Origin: Ruminococcaceae bacterium UBA3818
Lineage (GTDB): Bacteria; Bacillota; Clostridia; Oscillospirales; Ruminococcaceae
Length of the DNA stretch: 64,000 bases
NCBI GenBank assembly: GCA_002369315.1
Contig: DFDW01000036.1
Coordinates: 1 to 64,000 of the forward strand
Direction of reading: 5' to 3'
A program made the translations under genes and the position numbers. Below, one piece after another: positions 1-8,463 of the stretch. How positions within the stretch are numbered: position 1 is the stretch's first letter; each line of letters begins with the position of its first letter. The notes under the pieces are model-generated. The model was not told where the DNA came from, did no database searches, and saw only the letters and a list, made by a program, of their open reading frames with translations.

Positions 1-1032
1 GCCGGCGCCACCGGTTCCGGTAAATCGGTCTGCATCAACTCGATCATTATGAGTATCCTTTATAAAGCCTCGCCGGAAGAGGTCCGCCTTTTGATGGTAG
101 ACCCCAAGGTGGTGGAGCTGGGCGTTTACAACGGCATTCCCCATCTGCTGGTGCCGGTGGTCACCGATCCGCGCAAGGCGGCCGGTGCCTTAAACTGGGC
201 GGTCAGCGAAATGCTGGGGCGCTATAAGCTGTTCGCGGACAACAGCGTTCGGGATATTAACGGATACAACCGTCTGGCGGAAGAGCAGCCGGAGCGTAAT
301 CTGGCGAAAATGCCGCAGATCGTCATTATCATCGACGAGCTAGCCGATTTGATGATCGCCGCCCAAAACGAGGTGGAAGACGCCATTTGCCGTTTAGCGC
401 AGATGGCGCGCGCGGCGGGTATGCACCTGGTCATCGCGACCCAGCGGCCGTCGGTGGATGTCATCACCGGCGTCATCAAGGCAAACATCCCCAGCCGCAT
501 CGCTTTTGCGGTTTCTTCCCAGGTGGACTCCCGGACAATTTTGGATTCCGGCGGCGCGGAAAAGCTGCTGGGTAAAGGCGATATGCTGTTTTTCCCGGTG
601 GGAGCGGCCAAGCCTACCCGTATTCAGGGCTGCTTCGTCAGCGATAAAGAGGTGGAAAAGGTGGTGGCCTTTATCAAAGGTTCCCAGACTGCCGAGTATG
701 ACGACCAGATTCTGGAGGAGATCGAACGGCAGGCGGAAGCGGCGGGTAAGTCCTCCGGCGGCTCCGGCGGGGGCGGGTTCGATGCAGATGACGAAATGCT
801 CCCGGCCGCCATCGAATGCGTGGTGGAAACCGGGCAGGCCTCCACCTCTCTTTTGCAGCGCAAGCTCAAATTGGGTTATGCCAGAGCGGCGCGGATCATT
901 GACGAGATGGAGTCCCGCGGAATTGTGGGGCCCTTTGAGGGAAGCAAACCCCGCCAGGTGCTGATTTCCCGCCAGCAGTGGATTGAAATGAAAATGCAGG
1001 CGGATGGCACGGCCCCGCAGGCTGAGGAATAA
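1..1032 (+). CDS. ftsK: DNA translocase FtsK/SpoIIIE, C-terminal part (5' end outside window)
   Basis: Hexameric ATPase that pumps double-stranded DNA through the division or sporulation septum. The frame is open from base 1 and begins inside the Walker A motif (GATGSGKS, bases 4-27), so the membrane and linker parts lie upstream. Walker B is seen as [11 protein letters not shown] near base 330. The last ~65 residues form the winged-helix gamma domain that reads polar KOPS/SRS sequences, joined by a Gly/Ser-rich linker (SGGSGGGG). The gene ends in TAA at 1030. Family assignment is secure; whether it acts as FtsK or SpoIIIE cannot be told from this part. Confidence 0.96.
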   Translation, partial: AGATGSGKSVCINSIIMSILYKASPEEVRLLMVDPKVVELGVYNGIPHLLVPVVTDPRKAAGALNWAVSEMLGRYKLFADNSVRDINGYNRLAEEQPERNLAKMPQIVIIIDELADLMIAAQNEVEDAICRLAQMARAAGMHLVIATQRPSVDVITGVIKANIPSRIAFAVSSQVDSRTILDSGGAEKLLGKGDMLFFPVGAAKPTRIQGCFVSDKEVEKVVAFIKGSQTAEYDDQILEEIERQAEAAGKSSGGSGGGGFDADDEMLPAAIECVVETGQASTSLLQRKLKLGYARAARIIDEMESRGIVGPFEGSKPRQVLISRQQWIEMKMQADGTAPQAEE

Positions 1033-1082
1033 ACACCGGAGTTGTATGAGGAAAATCGCCTGAAACATTTTGATATCGTTAC

Positions 1083-1124
1083 AAAGCGCTGCTTTTGACC
1101 GGGCAAAGCCAAAGGCGGCGCTTT
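1083..1124 (+). terminator. Probable terminator after the FtsK/SpoIIIE gene
   Basis: AAAGCGC (1083-1089) pairs with GCGCTTT (1118-1124), extended inward by GC and TTTG/CAAA with mismatches. The T-run after it is weak, so termination efficiency is uncertain. Confidence 0.5.
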
Positions 1125-1155
1125 ATTCCGGCAAATCCGGCAGGAAGGAAAAGCT

Positions 1156-3081
1156 ATGAATCCGTTTTTACCCATCAGCAAAGAAGATATGAAAAAAAGG
1201 GGCTGGGATCAGCTGGATTTTGTGCTGGTCTCGGCCGACGCTTATGTAGATCATCCCAGCTTCGGCGCGGCGATCATCGCCCGGGTGCTGGAATCCCAGG
1301 GGTTTCGGGTAGGCGTGCTGGCCCAGCCGGATTGGCGGAGGGAGGAGAGTTTCCTTGCATTGGGCAGGCCGAAGCTGGCCTTTCTGGTTTCCGGTGGAAA
1401 CATTGACTCGATGGTCGCCCACTACACGGTTGCCAAGCGCCGCCGCGGTGAGGATGAGTACAGTCCCGGCGGAAAAGCGGGATACCGGCCGGATAGGCCA
1501 ACCATTGTCTATACCCGGCAGCTGAAAAAACTTTTCCCCGAGACCCCGGTAATCATCGGTGGGTTGGAGGCCTCTTTGCGGCGGTTTGCCCATTACGATT
1601 ATTGGGACGACGCGGTACGCCCGTCGGTGCTGGTGGATGCAGGAGCCGACCTTCTGTCCTACGGCATGGGGGAGAACCAGACCATCCAGATTGCCCGCCG
1701 CCTGGCGGCCGGTGAGCCGGTTTCGGCTCTGACCGATATCCGGGGAACCTGCTATTTATCCGAAACAGCGCCGGTCATCCCGGGCGCCGTTTCCTGCGCG
1801 TCCTTTGAAAAAGTTTCTCAGGACAAAGAAGCCTATGCCCGCGCGTTTAAGATTCAATACGAGGAACACGACGCGGTATACGGCAAGACCATCCTCCAAA
1901 AGCATGGGGAGCGGTATCTGGTGCAGAATCCGCCCATGCCGCCGCTGACCCAAAAGGAATTAGACTGGGTGTGGTCGCTGCCCTTTGCCCGTTACTATCA
2001 CCCTTCGTATGAAGAAAAAGGCGGCATACCCGCCATTCGCGAGGTGGAATTTTCTATCATGCACAACCGGGGATGCTTTGGCGCATGCAATTTCTGCTCC
2101 ATCGCAACCCACCAGGGGCGGCAGGTGACCTGCCGCAGCGAAGAATCGGTGCTGGCAGAGGCGGTGGCCATGACGAAGAACCCCCGGTTCAAAGGCTACA
2201 TCCATGATGTGGGCGGCCCTACGGCGAATTTCAGACAGCCGTCCTGTGCCCAGCAGCTGGAACATGGGCTGTGTCGCGGCCGCAAGTGTCTGGCACCGTC
2301 TCCCTGTAAAAATCTGCAGGCGGACCACAGCGAATATCTGGCGCTTCTGCGCCGTCTGCGGGCGCTGCCGGGGGTCAAAAGGGTATTTATCCGCTCCGGC
2401 ATCCGGTTTGACTATTTGCTGGAAGATAAGGATGAATCCTTCTTCCGGGAATTGGTGGAGCACCATGTCAGCGGCCAGCTGAAGGTGGCGCCGGAGCACT
2501 GTTCCGCAGCGGTGCTGGACAGGATGGGTAAACCGCACATTGAAACCTTCAACCGGTTTGCCAAGCGCTTTTATCAACTCACCGAGCAGGCGGGCAAAGA
2601 GCAGTACTTGATCCCCTATTTGATGTCTTCCCACCCCGGCTCCACGCTGCGCGACGCGGTTCAGCTGGCGGTATATCTCAAGAAAAACCGGATACGCCCC
2701 GAACAGGTGCAGGATTTTTATCCCACGCCGGGAACCGTATCCACCTGCATGTTCTACACCGGCATTGACCCTCTTAGCGGCAAGCAGGTTTTTGTTCCCA
2801 AAGATCCGAAAGAAAAGGCGATGCAGCGGGCACTTTTGCAGTACTACCGGCCGGAAATGCGTCCGCAGGTCATAGAGGCGTTGAAGCTGGCGGGGCGAAG
2901 CGATTTGATCGGGACCGGGCCGGACTGCCTGGTCCCACCGGATCAACCTGCCCGAAAAGCCGGCTTGCAAAGCGGCAAAGGAACCCAGCCCGGCCGGGGA
3001 AGAAACGGGCGGCCATCGGCGCCGGGCCCAAAAGAAAAAATTGGCGCGGCCCCAAAAAGAAAAGGGAGAAAATCTAGATGA
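1156..3081 (+). CDS. YgiQ-family radical SAM protein (UPF0313)
   Basis: 641-residue radical SAM enzyme of the YgiQ type; the substrate of this family is not established. The Fe-S ligands are visible as CFGACNFC (Cys307, Cys311, Cys314), the CxxxCxxC pattern, followed by GYIHDVGGPTANF typical of YgiQ. The N-terminal ~190 residues resemble the family's non-catalytic domain, and the last ~60 residues are a basic, low-complexity tail rich in K, R, G and P. Start ATG follows AGGAAGGA at good spacing. The stop overlaps the start of the next gene by 4 bp, implying co-translation with the metallo-hydrolase. Confidence 0.93.
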   Translation: MNPFLPISKEDMKKRGWDQLDFVLVSADAYVDHPSFGAAIIARVLESQGFRVGVLAQPDWRREESFLALGRPKLAFLVSGGNIDSMVAHYTVAKRRRGEDEYSPGGKAGYRPDRPTIVYTRQLKKLFPETPVIIGGLEASLRRFAHYDYWDDAVRPSVLVDAGADLLSYGMGENQTIQIARRLAAGEPVSALTDIRGTCYLSETAPVIPGAVSCASFEKVSQDKEAYARAFKIQYEEHDAVYGKTILQKHGERYLVQNPPMPPLTQKELDWVWSLPFARYYHPSYEEKGGIPAIREVEFSIMHNRGCFGACNFCSIATHQGRQVTCRSEESVLAEAVAMTKNPRFKGYIHDVGGPTANFRQPSCAQQLEHGLCRGRKCLAPSPCKNLQADHSEYLALLRRLRALPGVKRVFIRSGIRFDYLLEDKDESFFRELVEHHVSGQLKVAPEHCSAAVLDRMGKPHIETFNRFAKRFYQLTEQAGKEQYLIPYLMSSHPGSTLRDAVQLAVYLKKNRIRPEQVQDFYPTPGTVSTCMFYTGIDPLSGKQVFVPKDPKEKAMQRALLQYYRPEMRPQVIEALKLAGRSDLIGTGPDCLVPPDQPARKAGLQSGKGTQPGRGRNGRPSAPGPKEKIGAAPKRKGRKSR

Positions 3082-4070
3082 ATCAAAGAAAAAGCGGTGC
3101 CCGTATGATCCAGAAGCTGATCGACCGGACGCCTACCTGGCTGTTTTTGATGGTAGCGGTTCTGGTCATGGTGTTTTTTACGCTGATGACCATGAGCGAG
3201 ATGGGATGGCTCCCGTTTGATATGCCAAGCTGGAGCGATCTGCTCAAAATGGAAGAGCCTTATGAGCCGGTGCAACAGCTGACAGATGAGAAAATGGCGG
3301 CGGTCCACATGATTGATGTGGGACAGGGTGACAGCATCCTGATCCAGACGAAGGAAAAGGCCGTGTTGATTGACGCGGGCGAGCGGGATCAGGGACAGAC
3401 CGTCTGCGATTATCTCAAAAGCGCCGGGGTAAACAAACTGGATTTGGTTATCGCCACCCATCCACATTCGGACCACATCGGCGGCCTTGCGGATGTGTTG
3501 ACGCAAATTCGTACCGAAGAAATCCTGATGCCGGAACTCAGTGACGAAATGGTACCCACAACATCGTCTTTTCAGCGGCTGCTTACCGCGGTAGAAAAAG
3601 AGGATGTCCGTGCTGTCGCTGCCGAGCCGGGCCTCGTCTATGATTTGGGCGGCGGCGTTTCCCTGACTGTGCTGGCGCCGGTGAAAGATTATGATAACCT
3701 GAATAACTACTCGGTCGTATGCCGGCTGGATTGCGGCCAAACATCCTTTTTGTTTACCGGCGACGCGGAAAAGCAGGTGGAGCAAGACCTACTCGACGCC
3801 GGAGCAAATTTGCAAGCTGACGTGCTCAAAGCCGGGCATCACGGCAGCAGCACCTCATCATGCGATGCTTTTTTGGATGCGGTTCGCCCCAAAATAGCGG
3901 CGATTTCCTGTGGACAGAACAACGATTACGGCCATCCGCATAAAGAAGTGATGGCGAGCTTCTCCCAGCGGGGTATAACGGTCTGCCGGACGGATTTGCA
4001 GGGAACGGTGATCTTTTCCACAGACGGAACGGACATCGTTGTGCATACAGAAAAGGAGGCCGTTCAATGA
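3078..4070 (+). CDS. ComEC/Rec2-like metallo-beta-lactamase-fold hydrolase, membrane anchored
   Basis: 330 residues. One N-terminal membrane segment (about 15-38) is followed by a metallo-beta-lactamase fold: HMIDVGQGDSILI, the metal motif HPHSDH beginning at His128, FTGDAE and GHHGSSTS. This corresponds to the C-terminal nuclease-like domain of ComEC without the competence channel. Such free-standing proteins are common in Firmicutes and are probably exported hydrolases or nucleases; the substrate is not known. It overlaps its neighbours by 4 bp on both sides, upstream YgiQ and downstream DUF3006. The DUF3006 pairing is frequent for this family. Confidence 0.88.
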   Translation: MNQRKSGARMIQKLIDRTPTWLFLMVAVLVMVFFTLMTMSEMGWLPFDMPSWSDLLKMEEPYEPVQQLTDEKMAAVHMIDVGQGDSILIQTKEKAVLIDAGERDQGQTVCDYLKSAGVNKLDLVIATHPHSDHIGGLADVLTQIRTEEILMPELSDEMVPTTSSFQRLLTAVEKEDVRAVAAEPGLVYDLGGGVSLTVLAPVKDYDNLNNYSVVCRLDCGQTSFLFTGDAEKQVEQDLLDAGANLQADVLKAGHHGSSTSSCDAFLDAVRPKIAAISCGQNNDYGHPHKEVMASFSQRGITVCRTDLQGTVIFSTDGTDIVVHTEKEAVQ

Positions 4071-4306
4071 GCCATTGGATCATAGACCGTATGGAGGGAA
4101 ACTGGGTTGTCTGCGAAAAGGAGGACGGCATAGCCCGTCTGGACAGGACAGCGCTTCCGGAGAAGATCCGGGAGGGCGACTGTCTGTTTTTAGACGAAGA
4201 GGGCAATTGGCATATCGACGAAGAAGAGACCTGCCGGCGGCGGCAAAAGGCGGCTCAAAAATTGCGAGCACTGTTTCATCAATCGGAAGAAGAAAAAGCG
4301 CAATGA
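4067..4306 (+). CDS. DUF3006 domain protein
   Basis: 79-residue protein with the DUF3006 pattern: an N-terminal IDRMEGNWVVCE strand, alternating charged strands with LP and GDCL, and a helical C-terminus rich in K, R and E. DUF3006 proteins are small, of unknown function, and often sit directly after ComEC-like hydrolases, as here with a 4-bp overlap (ATGA). It is the last gene of the ygiQ-type operon and is followed by a terminator. A role as partner or stabiliser of the hydrolase is inference from context only. Confidence 0.85.
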   Translation: MSHWIIDRMEGNWVVCEKEDGIARLDRTALPEKIREGDCLFLDEEGNWHIDEEETCRRRQKAAQKLRALFHQSEEEKAQ

Positions 4307-4353
4307 ATCCGAAAACAGGAGAAACGGCACTTGATAAAAAGCAGTTCACAAAA

Positions 4354-4385
4354 ACAGGCGGACCGGGCAGGTCCGCCTGTTTTAC
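4354..4385. terminator. Bidirectional terminator between convergent genes
   Basis: Perfect 10-bp stem, ACAGGCGGAC (4354-4363) with GTCCGCCTGT (4371-4380), flanked by AAAA on the left and TTTT on the right. It serves the DUF3006 operon on the plus strand and the HD gene on the minus strand. Confidence 0.85.
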
Positions 4386-5050
4386 ATTACTTTTAATCCG
4401 TTGATCAGCAGCCGAAAACGAGATTGGAAAAAATCTGCGGCCCGCTTACATAAAATCATCCGACCCAAAAAGATTTCAAAATAATCCATAACCGGACAAA
4501 GTTCCGTATCAATGGTCAAATCCAACGTCATGGTTTTTCCGGCAGCATCCAGGGAGAAAGAAGAATGCTCTACGGAATAATTGACCCGGTCGTGAATATC
4601 AAACGAAGCGATGTTCCGGTTGCGGACGCGGGAACGACGGACGTCGGTCTTGTCCGCCAGAATCAGCGCAGCGGCTACGGCACTGACCGGGACAGCGGAC
4701 GATTCGTCGTGATTGCCGATGGCGGCGATAATAACGGCGATCTCTTCCGGCGGCATCCCCATAGAAGTCAGAATCTGGAAAGCCATCATCGCGCCGCTTT
4801 GCGCGTGGTCCACCCGGTTGATGCAGTTGCCGATATCGTGTAAAAAGCCGGCAATCTGGGCCAATTCCATTTCCCGCTTGCTGTATCCGAAATCCTCCAG
4901 AATCTGCGCTGCCACTTTGGCGGCGCGGGTGACATGGGGGAAGGAGTGCTCGGTATACCCGTAAGCCTTTAAGGCCGCGTCTGCCTGCCGAATATAGGTA
5001 GCGACGGTAGGATCATTTTTAATTTGTTCAAAAGTAATATAAGCCATCAT
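4382..5050 (-). CDS. HD-domain phosphohydrolase-like protein
   Basis: About 222 residues with an HD fold: histidine in SFPHVTRA, the HD pair in GFLHDIGNC, a following His/Asp in IGNHDES, and ADKTDVRRSR. HD proteins are metal-dependent phosphohydrolases acting on nucleotides or phosphoesters; this substrate is unknown. The frame is open to an ATG at 5059, but GAGG sits just upstream of the ATG pair at 5050/5047, so the shorter start (MMAYITF) is preferred. The gene is convergent with DUF3006. Confidence 0.85.
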   Translation of the reverse strand: MMAYITFEQIKNDPTVATYIRQADAALKAYGYTEHSFPHVTRAAKVAAQILEDFGYSKREMELAQIAGFLHDIGNCINRVDHAQSGAMMAFQILTSMGMPPEEIAVIIAAIGNHDESSAVPVSAVAAALILADKTDVRRSRVRNRNIASFDIHDRVNYSVEHSSFSLDAAGKTMTLDLTIDTELCPVMDYFEIFLGRMILCKRAADFFQSRFRLLINGLKVM

Positions 5051-5174
5051 GCGCCTCATTTCTTGTTTCTGTTTTTAGTATACGCCGGAGAAAAGGGATT
5101 GAACAGCATGTTTCTGTGAATTTTATCAAAAATTTCTGTAAAATGAAAGACTTTTCCCAAAAGAAGAATAGTGC

Positions 5175-5203
5175 TTGACAAAACACATAAAATATTGTAT
5201 AGT
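5175..5203 (+). promoter_or_regulatory. tRNA-fMet promoter
   Basis: TTGACA (5175-5180), 17 bp, TATAGT (5198-5203). The predicted start is about 20 bp before the tRNA. This is a near-consensus vegetative promoter. Confidence 0.85.
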
Positions 5204-5230
5204 AATTGAGCAGTCAAAATGATTCTATAT

Positions 5231-5307
<77 letters not shown>

Positions 5308-5311
5308 CCAG

Positions 5312-5346
5312 AAACCCGCATTGCAAAAGGCTTTGCGGGTTTTCTT
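5312..5346 (+). terminator. Terminator just after tRNA-fMet (supplied by the element)
   Basis: AAACCCGCA (5312-5320) pairs with TGCGGGTTT (5334-5342), followed by TTC and T-rich sequence. The chromosomal tRNA terminator was displaced to 13429 by the insertion, so the element brings a replacement. Confidence 0.75.
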
Positions 5347-5378
5347 TATGCCTTTAGCGAATGAAATTTATTCGCCCC

Positions 5379-5399
5379 GTGGCGCACATTTGGCGCACA
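5379..5399. repeat. Left arm-type repeats (two TGGCGCACA motifs)
   Basis: Two direct TGGCGCACA motifs 72 bp inside attL. The same arrangement recurs at 13210-13263 near attR. They are placed and oriented like integrase arm-binding sites. Confidence 0.65.
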
Positions 5400-5409
5400 A
5401 CCTCAAAAA

Positions 5410-5459
5410 AAGCGGTCAAATTCTCCCATCTGTTTGGAGTTTGAACCGCTTCTTTTTTT
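5410..5459. terminator. Integrase terminator
   Basis: Long interrupted stem from AAGCGGT-CAAA-CTCC (5410-5426) to GGAG-TTTG-ACCGCT (5436-5450), with A-runs on the left and T-runs on the right. It lies just beyond the integrase stop and can work in both directions. Confidence 0.75.
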
Positions 5460-6858
5460 ATCCGATTTCTTTTTTGCCCGCTCTGAAAATGGTTTCGGCG
5501 ATCTTGTCCGCTGCCTGTTCATCTGCCTGCTGGATGATATGCGAATAAATGTCCGTTGTCGTGCTTACTTTTGCATGTCCCAGCCGTTTTGAAATCGTGA
5601 TACTGTCTAACCCGCCGAAATATAAAAGGCTTGCCATCGTATGACGGAATTTGTGTGGGTGAACGTTTGGAATTCCGTACCGTTTGGAAAATTTATTGAG
5701 CCAGTCTGTCAAGCTGTCCGGGTTCATGGGCGCGCCGTTGTCCTGTACGAACAAATAGCCGCTATTTTGCCAACGGTCCCCATTTTTTAACCGAAGTTCA
5801 GAATACCAAGCCTTATATGATTTCAAAAGCTGCATTGTCTCGCTAGGCAGGGAAATACGGCGGATATTGCCGGTTTTGGTGGTGTCCTCATAAACTCCCC
5901 TTGCCGGTGAATAAAGCAAGGAACGGGCTATTTTCAAGCGGTTTCTGTCCCATTCCACATCTTCCCATTTTAACCCCATGATTTCCCCGCGGCGGCAACC
6001 GGTAATCAAAAGCAGGTGCGTCATGGTTTTCCACTTAATTGGCTCATGCTCTAAGCAATCCCGTATTTTCTGCACTTCTTCCGGCTGAAAGGTTTCTGCT
6101 TCCTTTCGTTCCAGCTTTGGCGGGGTGGCCTTAGACGCGGCATTGAACAAAACAAGCATTTCTTTATCCGCTTGCGCTAGGACGGTTGAGATCAGCCGGT
6201 GATATTCTGTAATCGTTTTGCTGGAAAGCGGCGTTGTATCTTTCTCTATGGAAAAAAGTTCGTTTACCTGATACCCCAGAGCGTTTGAGATCATCCGCGC
6301 CCGCTCTAGGGTGATTTTTTTGCCCTGTGCTGCCGTGGTAACGGTCATAGGTGCAACCCCTGCCAAAGCGGCCACCTGCGCGCGTGTAACCCCCTTTTTT
6401 TTGAGCAGAGCGGGCAAGTCAACTTTTGTCTGCGCCCGGTCTGCGCCTTTTCGAATCCCTTCTTCTGCAAGGTTTTTATAAAAAGCGTTTAGATGCTGTG
6501 GCTTTATGTCTGCTAGCTTAATATGGCCGATTGCGGGGTTTATCCGTTCCATCAGCTGCCGATATCGTTCTATTGTCCGATGCTTTGCGCCTGACCGTTC
6601 TTTCAGGTCTATGACATATGCGGCATACTGTGAAAAGGTCTGCCGGTTATCAAGGGAAAAACCGTCTTCTATTTGCTTTTCAAAGGCAAAGGCTACCCGC
6701 TGCGCTTCCTTTTCAGCTTTCTTCTCTGTCATGTTGGGAGCGGGTGTAAACGTCATGAAATGCCGGATTTGCTTTCCGTTCGCGTCCCGGCCTTTTGTTA
6801 CCGTGATCTTGTAGGAAAAGGAACCGTCTTTATTTGTCCGTTTTGTTATGTTCGGCAT
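5458..6858 (-). CDS. int: Tyrosine recombinase integrase with an embedded XRE-type helix-turn-helix
   Basis: 466-residue phage/ICE integrase that recombines attP with the tRNA-fMet site. Domains in order: arm-DNA-binding N-terminus (1-60), SAM-like core-binding region (70-225) and C-terminal catalytic domain. Catalytic residues: Arg289 (TGCRRGE), His402 and Arg405 (HKFR), His428 (LGHAK) and Tyr438 (TDIYSH). Residues 148-203 form an XRE-like helix-turn-helix (GVTRAQVAALAGVAPMTV) inserted in the core-binding domain, which is why it is longer than the usual ~390. It starts with AAGGGGA before ATG, overlapping the end of the repressor gene by 29 bp. Confidence 0.96.
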   Translation of the reverse strand: MPNITKRTNKDGSFSYKITVTKGRDANGKQIRHFMTFTPAPNMTEKKAEKEAQRVAFAFEKQIEDGFSLDNRQTFSQYAAYVIDLKERSGAKHRTIERYRQLMERINPAIGHIKLADIKPQHLNAFYKNLAEEGIRKGADRAQTKVDLPALLKKKGVTRAQVAALAGVAPMTVTTAAQGKKITLERARMISNALGYQVNELFSIEKDTTPLSSKTITEYHRLISTVLAQADKEMLVLFNAASKATPPKLERKEAETFQPEEVQKIRDCLEHEPIKWKTMTHLLLITGCRRGEIMGLKWEDVEWDRNRLKIARSLLYSPARGVYEDTTKTGNIRRISLPSETMQLLKSYKAWYSELRLKNGDRWQNSGYLFVQDNGAPMNPDSLTDWLNKFSKRYGIPNVHPHKFRHTMASLLYFGGLDSITISKRLGHAKVSTTTDIYSHIIQQADEQAADKIAETIFRAGKKEIG

Positions 6859-7213
6859 GGTCTTCCCCTTCTTCCGAGAATTCTAATAATGCTTCAAGGG
6901 CTTTTGACAACATTTTTTTTGTTTTTTCATCGCTTCCATAAAGTACTTTTGCCGCCATGAAAATTAAATCCGCAATATTTTTCTTTGTTGAAATGAATGT
7001 TTCATTTTCTGGCTTTTCCTCCATTTCATCAATAAGGGATTCCGGAGAAACGTTAAATATTTCCGCTATTTTTTTAATATTTTTCCATTTTGGAATTCTT
7101 TTCCCTGCTTCCCAGCTTGCTACGGTTGGTTGCGATACGTTCAATTTCTTTGCAAGTTCTGCTTGCGTATAATCGTTTTTCAGTCGTAGCTTCTTAAATT
7201 TATCACAAAACAT
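6830..7213 (-). CDS. XRE-family repressor (CI/Stl-like position)
   Basis: 127 residues. The N-terminal helix-turn-helix (YTQAELAKKLNVSQPTVASWEAGKR, residues 15-40) is followed by an acidic helical region that probably dimerises. It is divergent from a second XRE gene across 131 bp and translationally linked to the integrase. This is the place of a lysogeny-type repressor in phages and satellites. GGAGG lies 9 bp before ATG. That it represses the rightward operon is inference. Confidence 0.88.
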   Translation of the reverse strand: MFCDKFKKLRLKNDYTQAELAKKLNVSQPTVASWEAGKRIPKWKNIKKIAEIFNVSPESLIDEMEEKPENETFISTKKNIADLIFMAAKVLYGSDEKTKKMLSKALEALLEFSEEGEDHAEHNKTDK

Positions 7214-7292
7214 AATAAGAAACCTCCGCCTTTATTTAATCATACTTATGCGAGATAATCAATATATCAAATGAAAAATATCGTATTAAGCA

Positions 7293-7321
7293 TTTACAAA
7301 AATTCGAAAAAGTAATATAAT
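7293..7321 (+). promoter_or_regulatory. Rightward early promoter of the element
   Basis: TTTACA (7293-7298), 17 bp, TATAAT (7316-7321), 24 bp before the XRE start codon. It lies in the AT-rich divergent regulator gap 7214-7344. Confidence 0.75.
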
Positions 7322-7344
7322 GTAATAAAAAGGAGGGTTTTTTT

Positions 7345-7563
7345 ATGAGACAATGGTTAAGAGAAATTAGAAAAAGTCAACGATATAGCCAAAGAGAAGT
7401 TGCAGAAATGGCAGGTATTTCACAATCTTATTTTTGTTTTATTGAACAAGGAAGTAAAGATGTAAAAGTGGAAACTGCAATGAAAATTGCAAAAGCTTTG
7501 GATTTTCCGTGGGTTCGGTTTTATGAGGATATCCAAAAAAGATTAGAGGGGGCGAACGAATGA
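7345..7563 (+). CDS. Small XRE-family regulator (Cro/Str-like position)
   Basis: 72-residue single-domain helix-turn-helix protein: SQREVAEMAGISQSYFCFIEQG, then a short second half resembling plasmid and phage regulators (VETAMKIAKALDFPW). It is the first gene of the rightward operon with an excellent AAAAGGAGGG site. It overlaps the next gene by 4 bp. By position it should antagonise or complement the divergent repressor; the target is not shown by sequence. Confidence 0.88.
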   Translation: MRQWLREIRKSQRYSQREVAEMAGISQSYFCFIEQGSKDVKVETAMKIAKALDFPWVRFYEDIQKRLEGANE

Positions 7564-7811
7564 GCGAAACCAGATTGCCGCCCATGCGGACACTTAAACA
7601 GGCATATGAAACAATCAGAGAAACCGATCCGGACAGCGCGTTGACCATGACAGCCCTTCGGCGGCTGGTGGTAAGTGGAAAGCTGCCGTCTGTTAGAGCG
7701 GGCAGCAAATACCTTTTGAATTTGGACACCTTGCAGGAATATTTGCAGAATCCGGGAAAATTTGAAAAACCCGCTCATGAGCAAAAAGGCGTAATTCGCC
7801 GTATTGGTTAG
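7560..7811 (+). CDS. Excisionase-like MerR-type helix-turn-helix protein
   Basis: 83 residues. The core, ALRRLVVSGKLPSVRAGSKYLLNLDTLQEYL, matches the winged helix of excisionase-type DNA-binding proteins: the first helix picks the site and the SVRAGSKYLL wing follows. Excisionases bend attachment-site DNA and steer the integrase towards excision. Start ATG overlaps the preceding stop; GAGGGGG lies upstream. Its place beside regulators and opposite the integrase supports the role. Confidence 0.82.
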   Translation: MSETRLPPMRTLKQAYETIRETDPDSALTMTALRRLVVSGKLPSVRAGSKYLLNLDTLQEYLQNPGKFEKPAHEQKGVIRRIG

Positions 7812-7822
7812 GCGGTGAGAGG

Positions 7823-8461
7823 GTGGCAAGAGCATATTTTCAAGTATATTTTTCCTATGAAGAACCGTTAAAGTCATTGAGTTATGAGCAAATAGGCAAA
7901 ATCTTTATGGCTATGTTTCAATATGAGAAGACCAAAGAAAAACCGGAACTTGATCCGGTGTCAGACATGGCGTTTTATTTTATTCGGTCACAAATGGATA
8001 GAGATCGACAAACGTATGAAGAAAAATGCGAGAGAAGCCGCCAGAACGGCATGAAAGGCGGAAGACCTAGAAAAAGCGAAAAAAGTCAAGGCTTTTTAGA
8101 AAACCAACCGGTTTTTCCAGAAACCCAAAAAAGCCAAGGAGAAGGAAAAGGAGAAGGAGAAGGAGAAGGAAAAGGAAAAGGAAAATATAATATTATAGGG
8201 GCGGACAAGCCGCCCAAAAAAGAAAAACCACAAAGAAATATTATCCCACCGGATTTGGAATGGGTAAAATCATACTGCAAGGAACGACAAAACAACGTAG
8301 ACCCTAAACGCTTTTTCGATCACTATGAGTCAAACGGATGGAAAGTCGGCAAGCAAACCATGAAAGACTGGCAAGCAGCGGTAAGAACTTGGGAACCAAT
8401 AGAGAGTCAAGAACAAAAAGCCACTTCCCCCGCTCCTAAGTCGATTTATCGGGAGTTATAG
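7823..8461 (+). CDS. DUF6291-like replisome organizer / replication initiation protein
   Basis: 212 residues, GTG start after GAGAGG. The N-terminal ~75 residues (FQVYFSYEEPLKSLSYEQIGKIFMAMFQY) match DUF6291. A disordered linker rich in K, G and E (about 85-125) follows, encoded by a polypurine tract, and then a basic C-terminal domain (LEWVKSYCKERQNNVDPKRFFDHYESNGWKVG). This layout resembles phage replisome organizers that load a DnaB helicase, and the next gene 2 bp downstream is a DnaB-like helicase. Initiator function is inferred from context. Confidence 0.75.
   Translation: MARAYFQVYFSYEEPLKSLSYEQIGKIFMAMFQYEKTKEKPELDPVSDMAFYFIRSQMDRDRQTYEEKCERSRQNGMKGGRPRKSEKSQGFLENQPVFPETQKSQGEGKGEGEGEGKGKGKYNIIGADKPPKKEKPQRNIIPPDLEWVKSYCKERQNNVDPKRFFDHYESNGWKVGKQTMKDWQAAVRTWEPIESQEQKATSPAPKSIYREL
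8072..8195. other. Possible replication origin inside the replisome organizer gene
   Basis: Short inverted and direct repeats (CAAGGCTTTTT, CCAACCGGTTTTT, CCCAAAAAAGCC), then a ~50-bp GAA/GGA polypurine tract, then the AT-rich AAATATAATATTATA (8184-8198). The order iterons, purine tract, AT-rich unwinding region inside the initiator's linker is that of lambda O-type origins. No experiment supports it here. Confidence 0.4.
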
Positions 8462-8463
8462 CC

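Noticed and set aside
1960..2970. Long minus-strand frame (336 codons) opposite the YgiQ gene
   Set aside because: The plus frame has clear radical SAM motifs; the minus frame has no recognisable domain or ribosome site. A GC-rich shadow.
8137..8190. Regular GAAGGA repeats considered as a CRISPR or microsatellite
   Set aside because: They lie inside an intact coding frame as a Gly/Glu/Lys linker; no spacers and no cas genes.
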